Source: Atrina japonica (Eukaryota; Mollusca; Bivalvia; Pterioida; Pinnidae). From it: a stretch of 64,000 nt of DNA. The notes under the pieces were generated by a model, which was not told the origin of the DNA, made no database searches, and was given only the letters and a program-made list of their open reading frames with translations. Position 1 is the first letter of the stretch, and every line of letters begins with the position of its first letter. Positions 12,747-24,374 of the stretch are shown in pieces. Made by a program: the position numbers and the translations under genes. The stretch covers positions 1-64,000 of the forward strand of contig BROG01000299.1 of assembly GCA_030159075.1 (NCBI GenBank), written 5' to 3'.

Positions 12747-12785
12747 TGAAAAGTCCAAATGTGTCTTTAGGGGTGAATGTGTTAA
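12747..12785 (-). repeat. MITE family A, terminal fragment
   Basis: Only the AGTCCAAATGTGTCTTTAGG end followed by GGTGAATGTGTTAA remains. Confidence 0.6.
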
Positions 12786-12961
12786 GCTTTCCAAACACAC
12801 TGGCTTGGTTTTATGTTTCATTCACAAAGCCATGAATACATGTATCAGCATGCTTCGCCTGCATTGTCCATCAAATTGACTACCACAATGATATAAAGTA
12901 TGACAATGTGGTCGCCAACTCAGCGGTGCTAATCAATCATCTGGAAAATTAATTTTTTTTG

Positions 12962-13048
12962 TTAACTCATTCACCACTGAAGACACATTTGGACTGGTCT
13001 AACTGATTTACAGAAGAGTCCATTGTTTTTCAGGGGCTGATGAGTTAA
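12962..13048 (+). repeat. TTAA-end MITE family A
   Basis: TTAACTCATTCACCACTGAA to AGGGGCTGATGAGTTAA, 87 bp. A second copy in the opposite orientation follows at 13121. Confidence 0.85.
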
Positions 13049-13120
13049 AGATAACTGGGTCCAAACACCAGATTATTTCACATTAAATACAAATTATCAA
13101 GAACTTTCCATAATGTTCAT

Positions 13121-13208
13121 CAAGTCATCAACCCCTGAAAAACAATGGACTCTTCTGTAAATCAACACTTGGACCAGTCCAAAAGTGTCTTAAGGTGTGA
13201 ATTAGTTA
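13121..13208 (-). repeat. TTAA-end MITE family A, reverse
   Basis: CAAGTCATCAACCCCTGAAA to AAGGTGTGAATTAGTTA. With 12962-13048 it forms an inverted pair about 70 bp apart that could fold into a stem of about 85 bp. Confidence 0.8.
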
Positions 13209-14474
13209 CATGGGGAAAAATAAAGGGAAAAGAAAGAGTAGGCTGTATAAAATTTGTGCAGTCAGCATTTTTCTCTCTAATCATCAAAAAAGGTGTAACA
13301 TACATGTACATGCACCTGTAATGGCTGTATTCTTATCTACATTGTAAATAACTTGAGTATTCATCCCATATTTACATGAAAACTTGAATGGCTGAAATTT
13401 TTCAGTTGTGGCAAATTTAGATTTGGCAATTCATGGATTTCATTTGAATAATGATCAGTAACTGCCATATTAACCTTTCTTTAAAATCGCATTTGGCGAT
13501 AAGTCCAATCTGAAGTTCCTATTTGTAAAGTCAGGTCAGGGAACCATTCCACAATAAGTGGACAGTTGCCAGACTATAAGGGACTTTTTTTTGCAGTGTT
13601 GTGAATTTTTGAAATGTGAAAGAAAGCAGGAGTGTAAGTGTCATTCATGTACTTTTTGTATTGTTATCTGAGGGCTTCATGTTGACTTTACTATTTGATG
13701 GATACTTCTATTTGATGAATACTTTTAAAAGTATAAAAATAGCTGACATATGAGGATATTGAGTCAAAGGTGGAGAGTATTAGAAATCTATCATTATAAA
13801 ACTTTTTTTGCAAACAGCATGAGATAGACTAGCAGTACCTTGATTTGCAATGATAAAAAGAAAGAACTTTTGTCATTGGATATGCTTTGTTTTTTTTTGT
13901 ATTTTTTTTTCTCACTACACTCCAAACAGTTTCACTTAAAATGACTTACACTGACCCCTGACTTTAGCCAATGAAAAGACTTGTGGCATAGCCTGCATGT
14001 TGCCATAAATATTCTGTGTTTATGTATATTTCCCACTATCATGTGTTTGATGGGTTATTGATTGTTAAATGTGTTCTGATTGGCTCATTCAATGGTACAA
14101 GTACATGTAGTTGCAGCCAATGGGAATTGATGCTGCAAAGTCAAAATATACAGGCCAAATCTGTCTAGGTGTATGAGGAACCAAGTGGATCTGAGAACAT
14201 GGACTTTGGAAGATAACCAGTACGGTACTGAAGCTTTTATGAAAAATATTTTCTTCGATCTGCCCCGACCAAATGTTATATTTAAAGTGGGTCAGTCTGT
14301 ACTCATTTTTAATTTTTTTTTTTCTGTTCTGATTTGTAAATTTGACACATGTAAGTATGTGGAGCTACTGGGTAACAATTACTATGATTAAACATATCTT
14401 TGTTATTCAATATTCTTTTGTCATAAATATGTACGCATAGAAGAAGTACATGTATGTACATGTACTTTTTTTTA

Positions 14475-14742
14475 GGGATTTTCTACTCTATCATACAGGG
14501 CCGAAATAAGGCCCCAGTCCCAATGTAAAAACAATTCATTTTTATTTTTTCCCCAATGTTGCAGTCGAAATTTCCCAATGGAAGTAACATGACAATAAAT
14601 TTGAAGATATTCTTGTATTTTCACATACAATGTAGTTTTGTGTACTTCTGGATTTCCCAATTTCAATAAAATATTTCTAAAATTCCCAGTTCAAAAAAGG
14701 CCATGAGGCCCCTTCCCCAAAAGAGTGTAGAAAATCCCCATC
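14475..14742 (+). repeat. MITE family E (GGGATTTTCTAC ends)
   Basis: AGGGATTTTCTACTCTATCA at the left pairs with AGAGTGTAGAAAATCCCC at the right. The interior carries repeated TTCCCAATT words, CATGACAATAAATTTGAAGA and TTTCACATAC. Relatives are at 18055, 35918, 44652, 39493 and (reverse) 48950. Confidence 0.85.
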
Positions 14743-15064
14743 TTTGTAAAAAAAAAATGTAAGATATGCATAGTCCAAGAACTGCTGTCTTCAAATCAAA
14801 CTTTAGTCATAGCCTCATTTTAGCTGGAATACTTTAATCAAGATTACATGTTAAGCAGTGCTTTGGTATGTAATGTTTTGTATAAATAGCGTGGAGATCA
14901 GCTTATTAATTGATCTTAATCAAAAATTAAATCTCAAGTTTTTGAGACAGGTGTTGAAAGGTTACAAAATACTATGCACATTGTTATTGCATTTTAAACT
15001 TCATGCGGATAAATATGGTACTCTGATTGAATATTGAGCTGATAGATATATGTGTGTACATAGT

Positions 15065-15155
15065 CAACTCATCTATCCTTGAAATACAATGGACTCTTCT
15101 AAATTTCATTGATGTAGACCAGTGTAAATGTAGTATTTTTTTTTAGGGATGAGTG
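15065..15155 (-). repeat. MITE family A, decayed
   Basis: CAACTCATCTATCCTTGAAA then ATACAATGGACTCTTC is recognisable. The other end is mutated (TTTTTTAGGGATGAG). Confidence 0.6.
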
Positions 15156-15290
15156 GTCAAGAGGCAGTACGTAGAAGTTATTGCAGGTGTCATTATTTAT
15201 TTTTGCAAATGTAGCAGGTATAATAAATATTTATAAACTTTCAAGATCTTCTTTGAAAATATGTAATTATACCTTAAGTATGTTGTTGTC

Positions 15291-16100
15291 CACAAAGTGT
15301 TCTCAAGACAGGTGTTGTTTACAAAGTGTTCTCAAGACAGGTGTTGTTCTCACAAAGTGTTTACAAAGTGTTCTCAAGACAGGTGTTGTCCACAAAGTGT
15401 TCTCAAGACAAGTGTTGTTTACAAAGTGCTCTCAAGACAGGTGTTGTCCACAAAGTGTTCTCACGACAAGTGTTGTTTACAAAGTGCTCTCAAGACTTGT
15501 CCAAAGTGTTCTCAAGACAAGTGTTGTTTACAAAGTGTTCTCAAGACAGGTGTGTTGTTTAAGAAAGTGTTGTTTAAGTGTTCAGGGTTTTTTTCACAAA
15601 GTGTTCTCAAGACAAGTGTTGTTTACAAGGTGTTCTCAAGACAGGTGTTTTCCACAAAGTGTTCTCAAGACAAGTGTTGTTTACAAGGTGTTCTCAAGAC
15701 AGGTGTTGTCCACAATGTGTTCTCAAGACAAGTGTTGTTTACAAAGTGTTCTTAAGACAGGTGTTTTCCACAAAGTGTTCTCAAGACAAGTGTTGTTTAC
15801 AAGGTGTTCTCAAGACAGGTGTTGTCCACAATGTGTTCTCAAGACAAGTGTTGTTTACAAAGTGCTCTCAAGACAGGTGTTGTCCACAAAGTGTTCTAAA
15901 AACAAGTGTTGTTTACAAAGTGTTCTTAAGACAGGTGTTTTCCACAGTGTTCTCAAGACAAGTGTTGTTTACAAAGTGTTCTCATGACAAGTGTTATTTA
16001 CAAAGTGTTCTCAAGACAGGTGTTGTTTACAAAGTGTTCTCATGACAAGTGTTGTTTACAAAGTGTTCTCAAGACAGGTGTTGTCCACAATGTGTTCTCA
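15291..16100 (+). repeat. 29-bp minisatellite, about 27 units
   Basis: The unit is ACAAAGTGTTCTCAAGACAG then GTGTTGTCC. Two subtypes differ at three positions (CAGGTGTTGTCC and CAAGTGTTGTTT) and often alternate, giving a 58-bp higher-order unit. Because 29 is not a multiple of 3 and the unit lacks stops, all three + frames stay open and spell the same 29-residue peptide out of phase. These frames (for example 15181-15987) are repeat artefacts, not a Cys-rich protein gene. Confidence 0.95.
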
Positions 16101-16310
16101 AGCTCCTTGGTGGTTGTTCACTGTGTTTTGAAGGCGTTCATAGTACATGTAGTTTCAAAAGATGTGATCTTTCAAACTGTTGTCTCAAAAGACAGACGGT
16201 ACAACATATGTGGTATCTTATAAATGTGTTCTCAAGACGAGATCAATTGTCTTTCACATGGTTACACTGGTATCAGAAATGTCCTGATATAAAGTTCTGA
16301 TGTGATATCT
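16101..16310 (+). repeat. Decayed edge of the 29-bp minisatellite
   Basis: Scattered GTGTTCTCAAG and TCTCAAAAGACAGAC pieces continue to about 16235 between unrelated sequence, so the array was once longer. Confidence 0.6.
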
Positions 16311-16322
16311 AATTGACTAAAT

Positions 16323-16323
16323 T

Positions 16324-16406
<83 letters not shown>

Positions 16407-16421
16407 ATATATATATATAAT
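16323..16421. repeat. (TA)n microsatellite with breaks
   Basis: About 100 bp of TA dinucleotides interrupted at 16350 and 16402. Strongly self-complementary. Confidence 0.97.
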
Positions 16422-16689
16422 TTATTGCAACTATTGCTCATCTATTCATGTAAGTCATATAACCAAGATCTGCTTAATTTAAAGGGACATTGGCTGTGTT
16501 TTTTTCCCAAAATTTGTTATTTTTACTACTTAGATTGATATACAATAACAAAAAAAGAGATATGCACAAGCATAAAAATTCTTAAAAGTCCTCTTTATTT
16601 TGTGAAAATTACTTGAGAAACCAGGTTTGTCACTTTTTCAATTGCAATTGATTAACTTAACCTTACTATATTATATGAATACCACATTG

Positions 16690-16810
16690 GACCTTACCTT
16701 ATGTTAACAAAATATATAGGAATATAAGATTTGTTTATGCCTGTGTATAGCTCTTACTGTATATAGGAATATAAGATTTTTTATGCCTGCGTATAGCTCT
16801 TTCCGTATTT
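16690..16810 (+). repeat. Short tandem duplication, about 56 bp
   Basis: The segment ATATAGGAATATAAGATTT followed by TATGCCTG.GTATAGCTCTT occurs twice back to back. Confidence 0.75.
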
Positions 16811-17089
16811 GTTATTGTACATCAAGTACAAGTAGTAAAAGTAAAAAAAAAATCAAAATATTGTTTTTTAGTAAACACAGCTAATGCCCCTTTAATTTGT
16901 TTTGTGATATGTTTCACACATCTTTTATAAATTGATGTGGTATTTCAGAAAAAAAAACCAATATACCGTATTCGTAAAGTTTAGTGTATTCACTCAGCAT
17001 TAAGTAAAACTAATGGTACAATAATTGATGATGTTGTCATGTCAATCTGATGGTATTTATACATTATATATGTTTTCCATTATCACATT

Positions 17090-17440
17090 GTCTTCGTTTT
17101 CATGATTTCACCAGATCACTAGACGATTAAAGCATTCTCATGCGAAGTTAAGACTATTTTATTCGTTTAGATCTTTTAGAAATGCTTTAGATGATTCACA
17201 GAAGATTAGTGGTCTAGTGGCCTTGTTCATTACTATTTAGTTCCATAAAATGTTAGTTTCACACAATGCACAATCGCATTCTCGGCAACGTGGCAATGAA
17301 ATCAATCATCAGAACAAGTGCCGATTGTAATGTGTTTGTTGCTCATCATACATTTGTATCTTGTTGTAATTGGTGAAAAATGATTTGATTTTCCTTAATA
17401 ACAACTTCGTGCAATTTGAATTCTGGTCTGATGAACACTG
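17090..17440. other. Repeat-poor intronic block, possible regulatory DNA
   Basis: No MITE, SINE or TACATGTA words over about 350 bp. Carries clustered words such as AATCAATCATC and GATTAAAG. It has the look of conserved non-coding DNA, but this cannot be tested without an alignment. Confidence 0.25.
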
Positions 17441-17556
17441 TGGTGTGATAGTTTAAAAAGAAGATGAAAAGTATCATAGACAGAGTTCTATATACACGTA
17501 CCTACTTTTGTTGTAAGTGGGTTCAGACCTTTTCTTCACCTGTTTTATTATTTTTG

Positions 17557-17739
17557 TACAGTAAAACCTGCTTTAGTGACCACCTGTGTATAAAGACCAC
17601 CTGGTCATAAAGACCACTTTTTGCTGTCCCCAATAGTACCATTTGTGTACAAATCAATCTCTATATAAAGACCACCTCCCTATAAAGACCAGTTTTGTTG
17701 TGTCCCTTAAGGCAATCTTTCTATACAAGTTTTACTGTA
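17557..17739. repeat. TA-flanked MITE family B (CAGTAAAACCTG ends)
   Basis: TACAGTAAAACCTGCTTTAG at the left and ATACAAGTTTTACTGTA at the right form inverted termini, flanked by TA. The interior has three AAAGACCACCT-like repeats. The TA target and CAGT terminus fit a non-autonomous Tc1/mariner-type element. Other copies are at 33435, 40730 and 48053. Confidence 0.85.
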
Positions 17740-17860
17740 CATGTATGTATATATTTTGTAGATTTATATAGGACCATTCATCATCCAGAGATTTATTCGC
17801 TAAAATCTCATAATTTTTGACTTACAGTACTTTCTTCCATAGATGGGTTGTTTTGCAAGT

Positions 17861-17959
17861 TTAACCCATCTACATGTACCCCAGAAAATAATGGACTCTG
17901 CTAAAAATCAATTACACAGACCAATCCAAATTTGTCTATAGGGGTGACTAATTAGTTAA
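17861..17959 (-). repeat. TTAA-end MITE family A, reverse
   Basis: TTAACCCATCTACATGTACC ... TATAGGGGTGACTAATTAGTTAA. A TACATGTA word appears inserted in the left end. Confidence 0.7.
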
Positions 17960-18054
17960 GAAGATCTTAGGTTGGAAACATGTATATGTACCACATAGTT
18001 AAGACAAATTCCCAAATGTTGATATACAAGTATAAACACATGTAGCAGTGTAAC

Positions 18055-18290
18055 CCTATCATATGAGACCAAAATATAAGGCCCCATTCCCAATGTAGAC
18101 ACGAAATAATTTTTCCAAATTTGCAGTCAAATTTTCCCAATTGAACTCAAATGACAATGAATTTGAAGAGATTCTTATATTTTCAAATAGTTTTGTGTCT
18201 TTCTAGATTTCCCAATCTGAATAAATTGTAAAAATTCCCAATTCAACAGGTCCATGCCCCATTCCCAAAAGAGTGTGGAGAATCCCTGTG
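18055..18290 (+). repeat. MITE family E
   Basis: CCTATCATATGAGACCAAAA, GGCCCCATTCCCAATGTAG, GACAATGAATTTGAAGAGAT and AAAAGAGTGTGGAGAATCCC align with 14475-14742. Confidence 0.8.
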
Positions 18291-19069
18291 GTATAATTGT
18301 GGTCAAAATTCAGCATTTTTATGGCACGTACAGGTACAGGTACAAATTGTAAGACAAGATTGCAGTACATGTATGCCCATATTGAATCGGACAATTTTAA
18401 AGCGCCATGATTGATAAGGTGAGGTCTGCAGCTGTTTACATGTACATGTATTTACTCTATTTACCCTAAAAAAAATATATATTTTAAGTCTATTTTGCAA
18501 ATTTGTTGAAAATGTTAATTCTTTTACGTATTGAAAGATCCTAATTTAGAAAGCTTACTTGAAAAAATTGCTATGGTTAGACTATCTATCAGTCATACAA
18601 TGTACGACACCTGTTTTTTCTTTCTTATAAAGGCTGAAATGTAACATTTCCTGTCGTTCTTTTCCCGTAGTGTACTTACATAATTTGGTATATTACATAA
18701 TTCTGTCTATGTCTGGCTCATTTAATCATATTCTCTAATTCTTCCTGTTGCTAAATAAAGAAACTGTTAATTTTCAGCAGGAAGCTTTGTTTTTTTTGTG
18801 TGTGGAACTTTGTGATAAATCATCTCTTGTAGTTGATGTGGTTTGTATACTAGCGGAGAAAGGTATCAATGGTCGACTTTATGTGAGCAGTGTCTGTTGT
18901 TACACTAATGAAAAATTAACAGTAAATTAATTATCACAGTCTGAATATTTAGTAGGGCAATTAAAGGGAATTTTGTTAAATTGCTGATAATTCATTTCCT
19001 CTAGCATATGAAATAGTTGTTGTTCTGCAGTGAGGAGAATCAAATCATGGAGTGTTTGTGTGTGGATGT

Positions 19070-19110
19070 GGGTGCGTGTGTGTGTGTGTGTGTGTGTTGG
19101 TGCATGCATG
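19070..19110 (+). repeat. (TG)n microsatellite followed by (GCAT)n
   Basis: GTGTGTGTGTGTGTGTGTTG followed by GTGCATGCATGCATGCC. Confidence 0.9.
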
Positions 19111-19268
19111 CATGCCTTACTTGTAGAAGGTCTGTGGTCTCTTCCTAGGAACAACAGGAAACTTTTGAGTTAGCCCGGATTACCGTTATATAAATCCTGC
19201 TTTTATTATCGCCAGTTGCGTGATTCCTTAATGTTATTTCCGGTTTTGATAATATATATACATGTAGA

Positions 19269-19345
19269 TAGTCCCCATAGCACAATTGGTAAAAGCGCCC
19301 TGCAAGTGTTCGGAAGGTCCTGGGTTTGATTCCCAGTCTGTTGGC
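19269..19345 (+). repeat. tRNA-like SINE head, copy 3
   Basis: GTCCCCATAGCACAATTGGT begins a box A and GGGTTTGATTCCC a box B. The sequence after it (CATTCAACTAAATAACCCAC ... TTAAGAGTCTCTTTGG) matches that after the copy at 302, identifying one family. A SINE-type 3' tail, diverged, may end near 19670 (TGAAAAATGTTGAGTGGGGC). Confidence 0.7.
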
Positions 19346-20020
19346 ACACTTTTCTCTGCCTGATACATTTCAGTAATTTGGCATTCAACTAAATAACCCA
19401 CTGTGGTATGTTTTAAGAGTCTCTTTGGTTTCTTTATACAAAATAAATACAATGCGTTAAAAAGTAAAAATATTTCCATTTACTTTACATACATTGCGAA
19501 GGTAAATATGAAAACCGAAAGAACATATGAGGAACAAAATCGAGAAGGAGCGAATAAATGCAGGATCATAATGGTAATCCCTATTGTAACCAGGTTTTCT
19601 CCCCAACAATTAAAAACTGCCCATCACCATATAACCTAACTGAAAAATGTTGAGTGGGGCGTAAAAACACTTGAACAATAAAAACTTGTTCCAGGCAACT
19701 ATAAAAAAAAAAAAAAGGTCAGGGCACTTTAGATTGTTTGGTATTTATTATCAAACCACCTAAAATGCCCTGACCTACATGTAGTTTTTTTTTACAGTTG
19801 CCTTGAAGAATTTTTGTCAAAAATCTAAAATTTTGTCCATTTTGAAATACATGTATACATTTCAGAAATGAAAAAGATATTTTTTCAACTGACAAACCTA
19901 CATTGTACTTCAAAAACGTCTTTTTCTAATGATGGCCCTGTATCCTTACAATGTACATGTACATTGTAACCTTGTTTCATAAAGGGTGCCTTGCTTTGGA
20001 GTTCACTTAGCATTTAGTTG

Positions 20021-20110
20021 TAACTCATTCACCCCTAAAGACACAATTGGACTGGTCTAAATCATTGATTTTTAGAAGAGTCCAATGTTTTTCAGGGGTT
20101 GATGAGTTAA
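20021..20110 (+). repeat. TTAA-end MITE family A
   Basis: TAACTCATTCACCCCTAAAG to TTCAGGGGTTGATGAGTTAA, 90 bp, close to the family consensus. Confidence 0.9.
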
Positions 20111-20149
20111 GACTTTAATTGTTACATGTAAGTTTCTTGATAATTTATC

Positions 20150-20240
20150 ATGCCTTTCACCCCCAAAGTACAAATGTAACTTAATGGTATGCACTTTTCT
20201 ATTGTATTAGACCAGTCTATTATGGTCTGTGGGGTTGAAA
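20150..20240. repeat. MITE family A2, degraded
   Basis: CCTTTCACCCCCAAAGT at the left and TATGGTCTGTGGGGTTGAAAG at the right. The better copy is 26799-26884. Confidence 0.55.
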
Positions 20241-20350
20241 GAATCCAGACCCTCACTTAAGAGGCCACCTTACTTGTCAGGTCACTTCGCTTAATGGGTT
20301 GAATACGGTATCACATGTACATTTGACTTAATATCATAGTTATAGTAATA

Positions 20351-20356
20351 GGACTA

Positions 20357-20413
<57 letters not shown>
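20351..20413. repeat. (CA)n microsatellite
   Basis: About 31 uninterrupted CA dinucleotides. Confidence 0.98.
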
Positions 20414-20414
<1 letters not shown>

Positions 20415-21154
20415 CTGCTTTTCAGTTACAAGTACAAACATTCTCGATTTCAAAGGATCAGTGAAATTGACATGTTCAGTTATAAAGTTGTCTCTTGTTT
20501 ACACACCAATTTATTTTAAGAGGTGGAGTTTGACAGAAATAGCTGAGAAATGTGTTTTAATGAATTTTGAATTCTTTTAAAAACTTTTGAAACATACATA
20601 ACTGAAAAATGTGTGATCTTTCATCAAGCCAGATCCAAGTTGTAGACAGACAGGAACGTAGATATGCAGATTTGATTACATGAATTGAAAGAAAGATAGT
20701 TGGATAAAGATGTTTATAGAAGACAGATATATAGTACAGGGGTATTCTTGAGTTGCTAAAAGAGGTGAATGTCCTAGGATGAGTGGAAAAAAAAATTGAC
20801 GTAATTTTTAACTTATCACTGGCACCGATTTATCGGATGATTATTATGTACAAATGCAAACTTGTGGGATTTGAGTCCAAGCTACACGTACAATGTAGGT
20901 CAATTCTCGGTCCACCATACCACCATGTTACTTTTACCTTACATGTAGCTTGCTGTTCAAAATCCTGAAATCTGAATGGTTGAGAAATTTTAAGATAAGT
21001 AAAAAAAATTCTTGTAAATTCTAAAGTTTTATGGCTGATCCAGAGATTTTTTTTTCAGCATGTACAGATACATGAACATGATGGTGGCAATGAATGCTCC
21101 CTAAAATTGCTCAGCACTAGATATCATATGATCATATTTGAATGAAACTTGAAC

Positions 21155-21380
21155 CATGCTGGGGCTTCTGTAGCCATGAAGTCGACACATTTTGTCCGCG
21201 TGTGTTCGAGCCCAGCTGGAACCTATGCTGATATTGTAAGAGAGTCTGCCAGTTTACTTGCGTAAGATCGGTGGTCTCTTCCCAGGTTCATTGTAACCGG
21301 GTTCTCTCCTCCACCAGTAAAAACTGGCCACCACCGTATAACTGAAAAATTGTTGAGTGTGGCATATAATACCATTCAAA
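21155..21380 (+). repeat. Mollusc-type SINE, decayed head
   Basis: GGGGCTTCTGTAGCCATGAA and GTGTTCGAGCCCAGCTGGAA are remnants of the tRNA-like head. The rest (GATCGGTGGTCTCTTCCCAG, CCGGGTTCTCTCCTCCACCA, AAAAATTGTTGAGTGTGGCA) is a good match to the tails at 27524 and 40288. Confidence 0.75.
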
Positions 21381-21544
21381 CAAACAAAAATTGAAGCATG
21401 CTTGTCTGCCTCTATAGGTAAATGTATGCGACATCTCTGTACAGTATTCTATAAATTGACAGCACAGAGCCAAATTAACCCAGGAAATCTCAACTAAGGT
21501 CACCAAGAAATAACCCAACTTGTACATGTCATTTACAGTCTAAA

Positions 21545-21855
21545 TTGTATGTGCATGTGATTGTATGTGTGTGTAGGTGTGTACATGTGTGTATGTGTAT
21601 ATGTAGGGGTGTACATGTGTGTGTACATGTAGGGGTGTGTGTGTCATAAATCTGTATGTGTTAGTGTATATGTGTTATGCACATTTGTTTGTGGTACATG
21701 TATTATAAGAAGATGGGGTTAGTGTGTGAGTGTGTGCATGTGCTTTACATATTTTGGGTGTACCGGCCATGGTACATGTGTATGCATAAAGATGGAGGGG
21801 ATAGTGTGTGTGTGTGTGTGTGTGTCTGTGTCTGTGTCTGTGTCTGTGCATGCAC
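21545..21855 (+). repeat. TG-rich cryptic microsatellite
   Basis: Repeated GTGTGTACATGTGTGTATGT-like text and a purer (TG)n/(TCTGTG)n core at 21805-21850. Open frames across it on both strands are low-complexity artefacts. Confidence 0.9.
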
Positions 21856-22245
21856 ACATGTGTCTGCATGCATGTTTGTTTATTTCTTCAGCTGTTCTGT
21901 ATGAGAGTGTATGTGTATTGTTGGTGTGTCCAAAACTGCAAGTCACTATCTAAGAATCTGATACATATCTGGCACTTTCTATACAGAGTTTTGACATGTT
22001 TACTGGCCCTGAAACAGTATATAAGCATTCAAATGCAAATTTGATTACAATGTCATTTTTTTGTATGTTTAGAAGAACAAATTGAAATAAAGATATATGC
22101 CACAATGTACATTTTGAAGCATTGGGTTCCAAGACATTGATGAAACATAAAGGACTTGTTTATTAAAATTTATATTAGTTCAATTTGTTATTTTATGGCG
22201 GGCTTACAAATGTTTAAATGACTAGAGTGTGAACTTTTATATACA

Positions 22246-23319
22246 TTAAAGCTGTCATCGTAACTTTTAAACAAGTTTTGAATTCGAAAAAAAAAAAATT
22301 AAATTTGAAACTCCCCAGATTTATTATTCCAAAGGCAGACATTTTTGTTAAATGTTATCAATAGGAATCGGCTGGCAGTTCCGCTATAAAAGGCGAGTCC
22401 ACAGAACGACTGTTCTCCCAAAGCGAAACAATGGACAGATGACATGTAATCATAACATACACTGTACTCAAATCATAAACATTCCGCATTAATTTTTACA
22501 TAAAAAACTTCAATAAAGATACGTTATCAGTTTTAAATTCATTATTTTCGTATCCGTAAAATAATATTCACTTTGAATGTAAATATAAATAAAATTCTAT
22601 CTGCACCTTTCCGTTATGTTGTTTACACAGCGTCTCATATTCTGGTGAACTTGGTAATCAGAGCAGTCGGGTCCCGCAACATTTGACTAAAGACAAGGTA
22701 AACCTCATATTTTTACAAAGATGACATCAAATAAACGTTATCAGAGACATAGCTGTGAAACATTCTCATAAAATTATTGGAAATGGATGCTCAACGGGTC
22801 CTGTTAAACGATCCGCATGTTCGATTATTTTTTCCGAGTTGACCTTGATCTGACATGTCTTTGATTCGTTATTTCGGAAGTGAGGACATTCATATCGTAA
22901 CAGGTGATCTGAGCTCCCATTTGATTATAATTTTACAATTTTCTCACAGGAAATTTGGAATTATGTTTGATATTCTTATGTTTAAACCGATTAATTACAT
23001 GCTTGTGAACTGTATATTAGCCAACAAAATGTCGAGATAGAGTAAATGAACTCTGTTGATATGTTTATTTTCGACATGCAGGTGAGTTATACTCAAACTT
23101 CATTACTTCACACGTTTGTTCTTTGCGACTGTAGTTAGACAATGACGACTGATTTTGCAGACTCGCCTTTTATATCGGTTGTGTCGGGCTTGTTTCTATT
23201 CAGAAAATTGAACAAATATGGCTACCAATGGAAGTAAAAACACTGGGATGTTTCAAAAACATTATTATTATTTTTTTTATTTAATTAAATTGGTTTAAAA
23301 GTTGAGATGACAGCTTTAA
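22246..23319. mobile_element. 1.07-kb TTAA element with long inverted ends
   Basis: The left end TTAAAGCTGTCATCGTAACT and the right end reading inward TTAAAGCTGTCATCTCAACT are inverted copies, each starting with TTAA, the target used by piggyBac and Kolobok elements. Deeper inside, CTATAAAAGGCGAGTC at 22384-22399 is inverted again at about 23160-23175. The inverted arms are therefore about 150 bp or more, with gaps. The interior (22855-23040 and elsewhere) has no transposase-like frame, so it is non-autonomous. Both arms contain a TATAAAAGGC word facing inward. Confidence 0.8.
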
Positions 23320-23538
23320 GCTCAGTATTGTCAGAGAGAGTCACAGGTTTTTTTTTTCGGATGAGACTTAAAATTGACGTCCTGTGTTATAGCAGGTAAG
23401 GCATGTTGAAGAACCTCCAATAGTTTGTGGCATCAGTCCACAGGGTTGGAAATTAGCTCTTAGTCTGCCAGTCCGTGTTTAGTAAATTTTGCAGTAGACT
23501 ATAGTCAGGGTTGTGCTTCAGCTAGTCCATTGACTAGT

Positions 23539-23805
23539 TGATTTGATTTGATTTGATTTTTTTGTTTTACGCCATACTCAACAATCTTTCAGTCATATGA
23601 TGGCGTCCAGTTTTTATTGGTGGAGGAGAAACCCCGGTTACCCGGGTAAAGACCACCGACCTTCCGCAAGAAAACTGGCAAACTTTCCCACTTAATTCGA
23701 AATGACCCTAGCCGGATTCGAACCAGAGGTGAGAGGCCTTGTGATTTAAAGCGCAATGCTCTAACCACTCGGCCATGGAGGCCCCCCCCCACCCACCCCC
23801 CCCAA
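23539..23805 (-). mobile_element. Mollusc-type tRNA-derived SINE, reverse, with target duplication
   Basis: On the - strand it starts with a tRNA-like head (GGCCTCCATGGCCGAGTGGT, then GGTTCGAATCCGGCTAGGG), continues through GGTCTTTACCCGGGTAACCG and a GTTTCTCCTCCACCA box, and ends CTGAAAGATTGTTGAGTATG and GCGTAAAAC followed by an A-rich (AAATC)n tail. ATTGACTAGT flanks it on both sides (23529-23538 and 23806-23815), a 10-bp target-site duplication. This is the clearest copy of this SINE in the window. Confidence 0.92.
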
Positions 23806-24289
23806 ATTGACTAGTGAAAATATGTAATGGTACATTACAGTTCTGTATAAACATGAGCAGTGATTAATGAAAGTGTTTATGTACAGTGAACACCTGAATT
23901 ACATGTACTGTATCAGCTCCTTTTATATTTTTTTCTGAATTCAAACTATGATAATGATAGTAATTTGACTCTTGGGAATATAAAAACACATAAATTGATA
24001 ACTTACTAAAACTACCAATTTGGTATACAATTGTACATGCCAGATTGGTAATTCTTCATACCATTCTGGGACTAGTGAGTTTGTCACAGGACAGTTAAAA
24101 TTTGTTTCCAACTAATCCAACTGACAAGTCAAAGATAAATGCTAAATTGAACCCCTGGTCCATGGAACAAGCCAGAATTTGTGGCACTTGGCCTATAACT
24201 GGTGACATCTCCATAATAAGTGAAAGATTCTTAGTGGAACATATGGCTTTAACCCTAGTGTAAATAAGCAGTGTTTTCAATTTAATTCA

Positions 24290-24374
24290 ATCGCCCCACA
24301 AGACACATTTGGACTGGTCTATGTCATTGATTTACAGAAGAGTCCACTGTTTTTCAGGGTTTGATGAATTAAAC
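24290..24374 (+). repeat. MITE family A
   Basis: AAGACACATTTGGACTGGTC, then AGAAGAGTCCACTGTTTTTC and GATGAATTAA. The left terminus is altered. Confidence 0.75.

Noticed and set aside
15181..15987. Longest open frame in the window (268 codons), Cys-rich repeats
   Set aside because: It lies over a 29-bp minisatellite that is open in all three + frames. There is no independent start context, splice context or coding bias.
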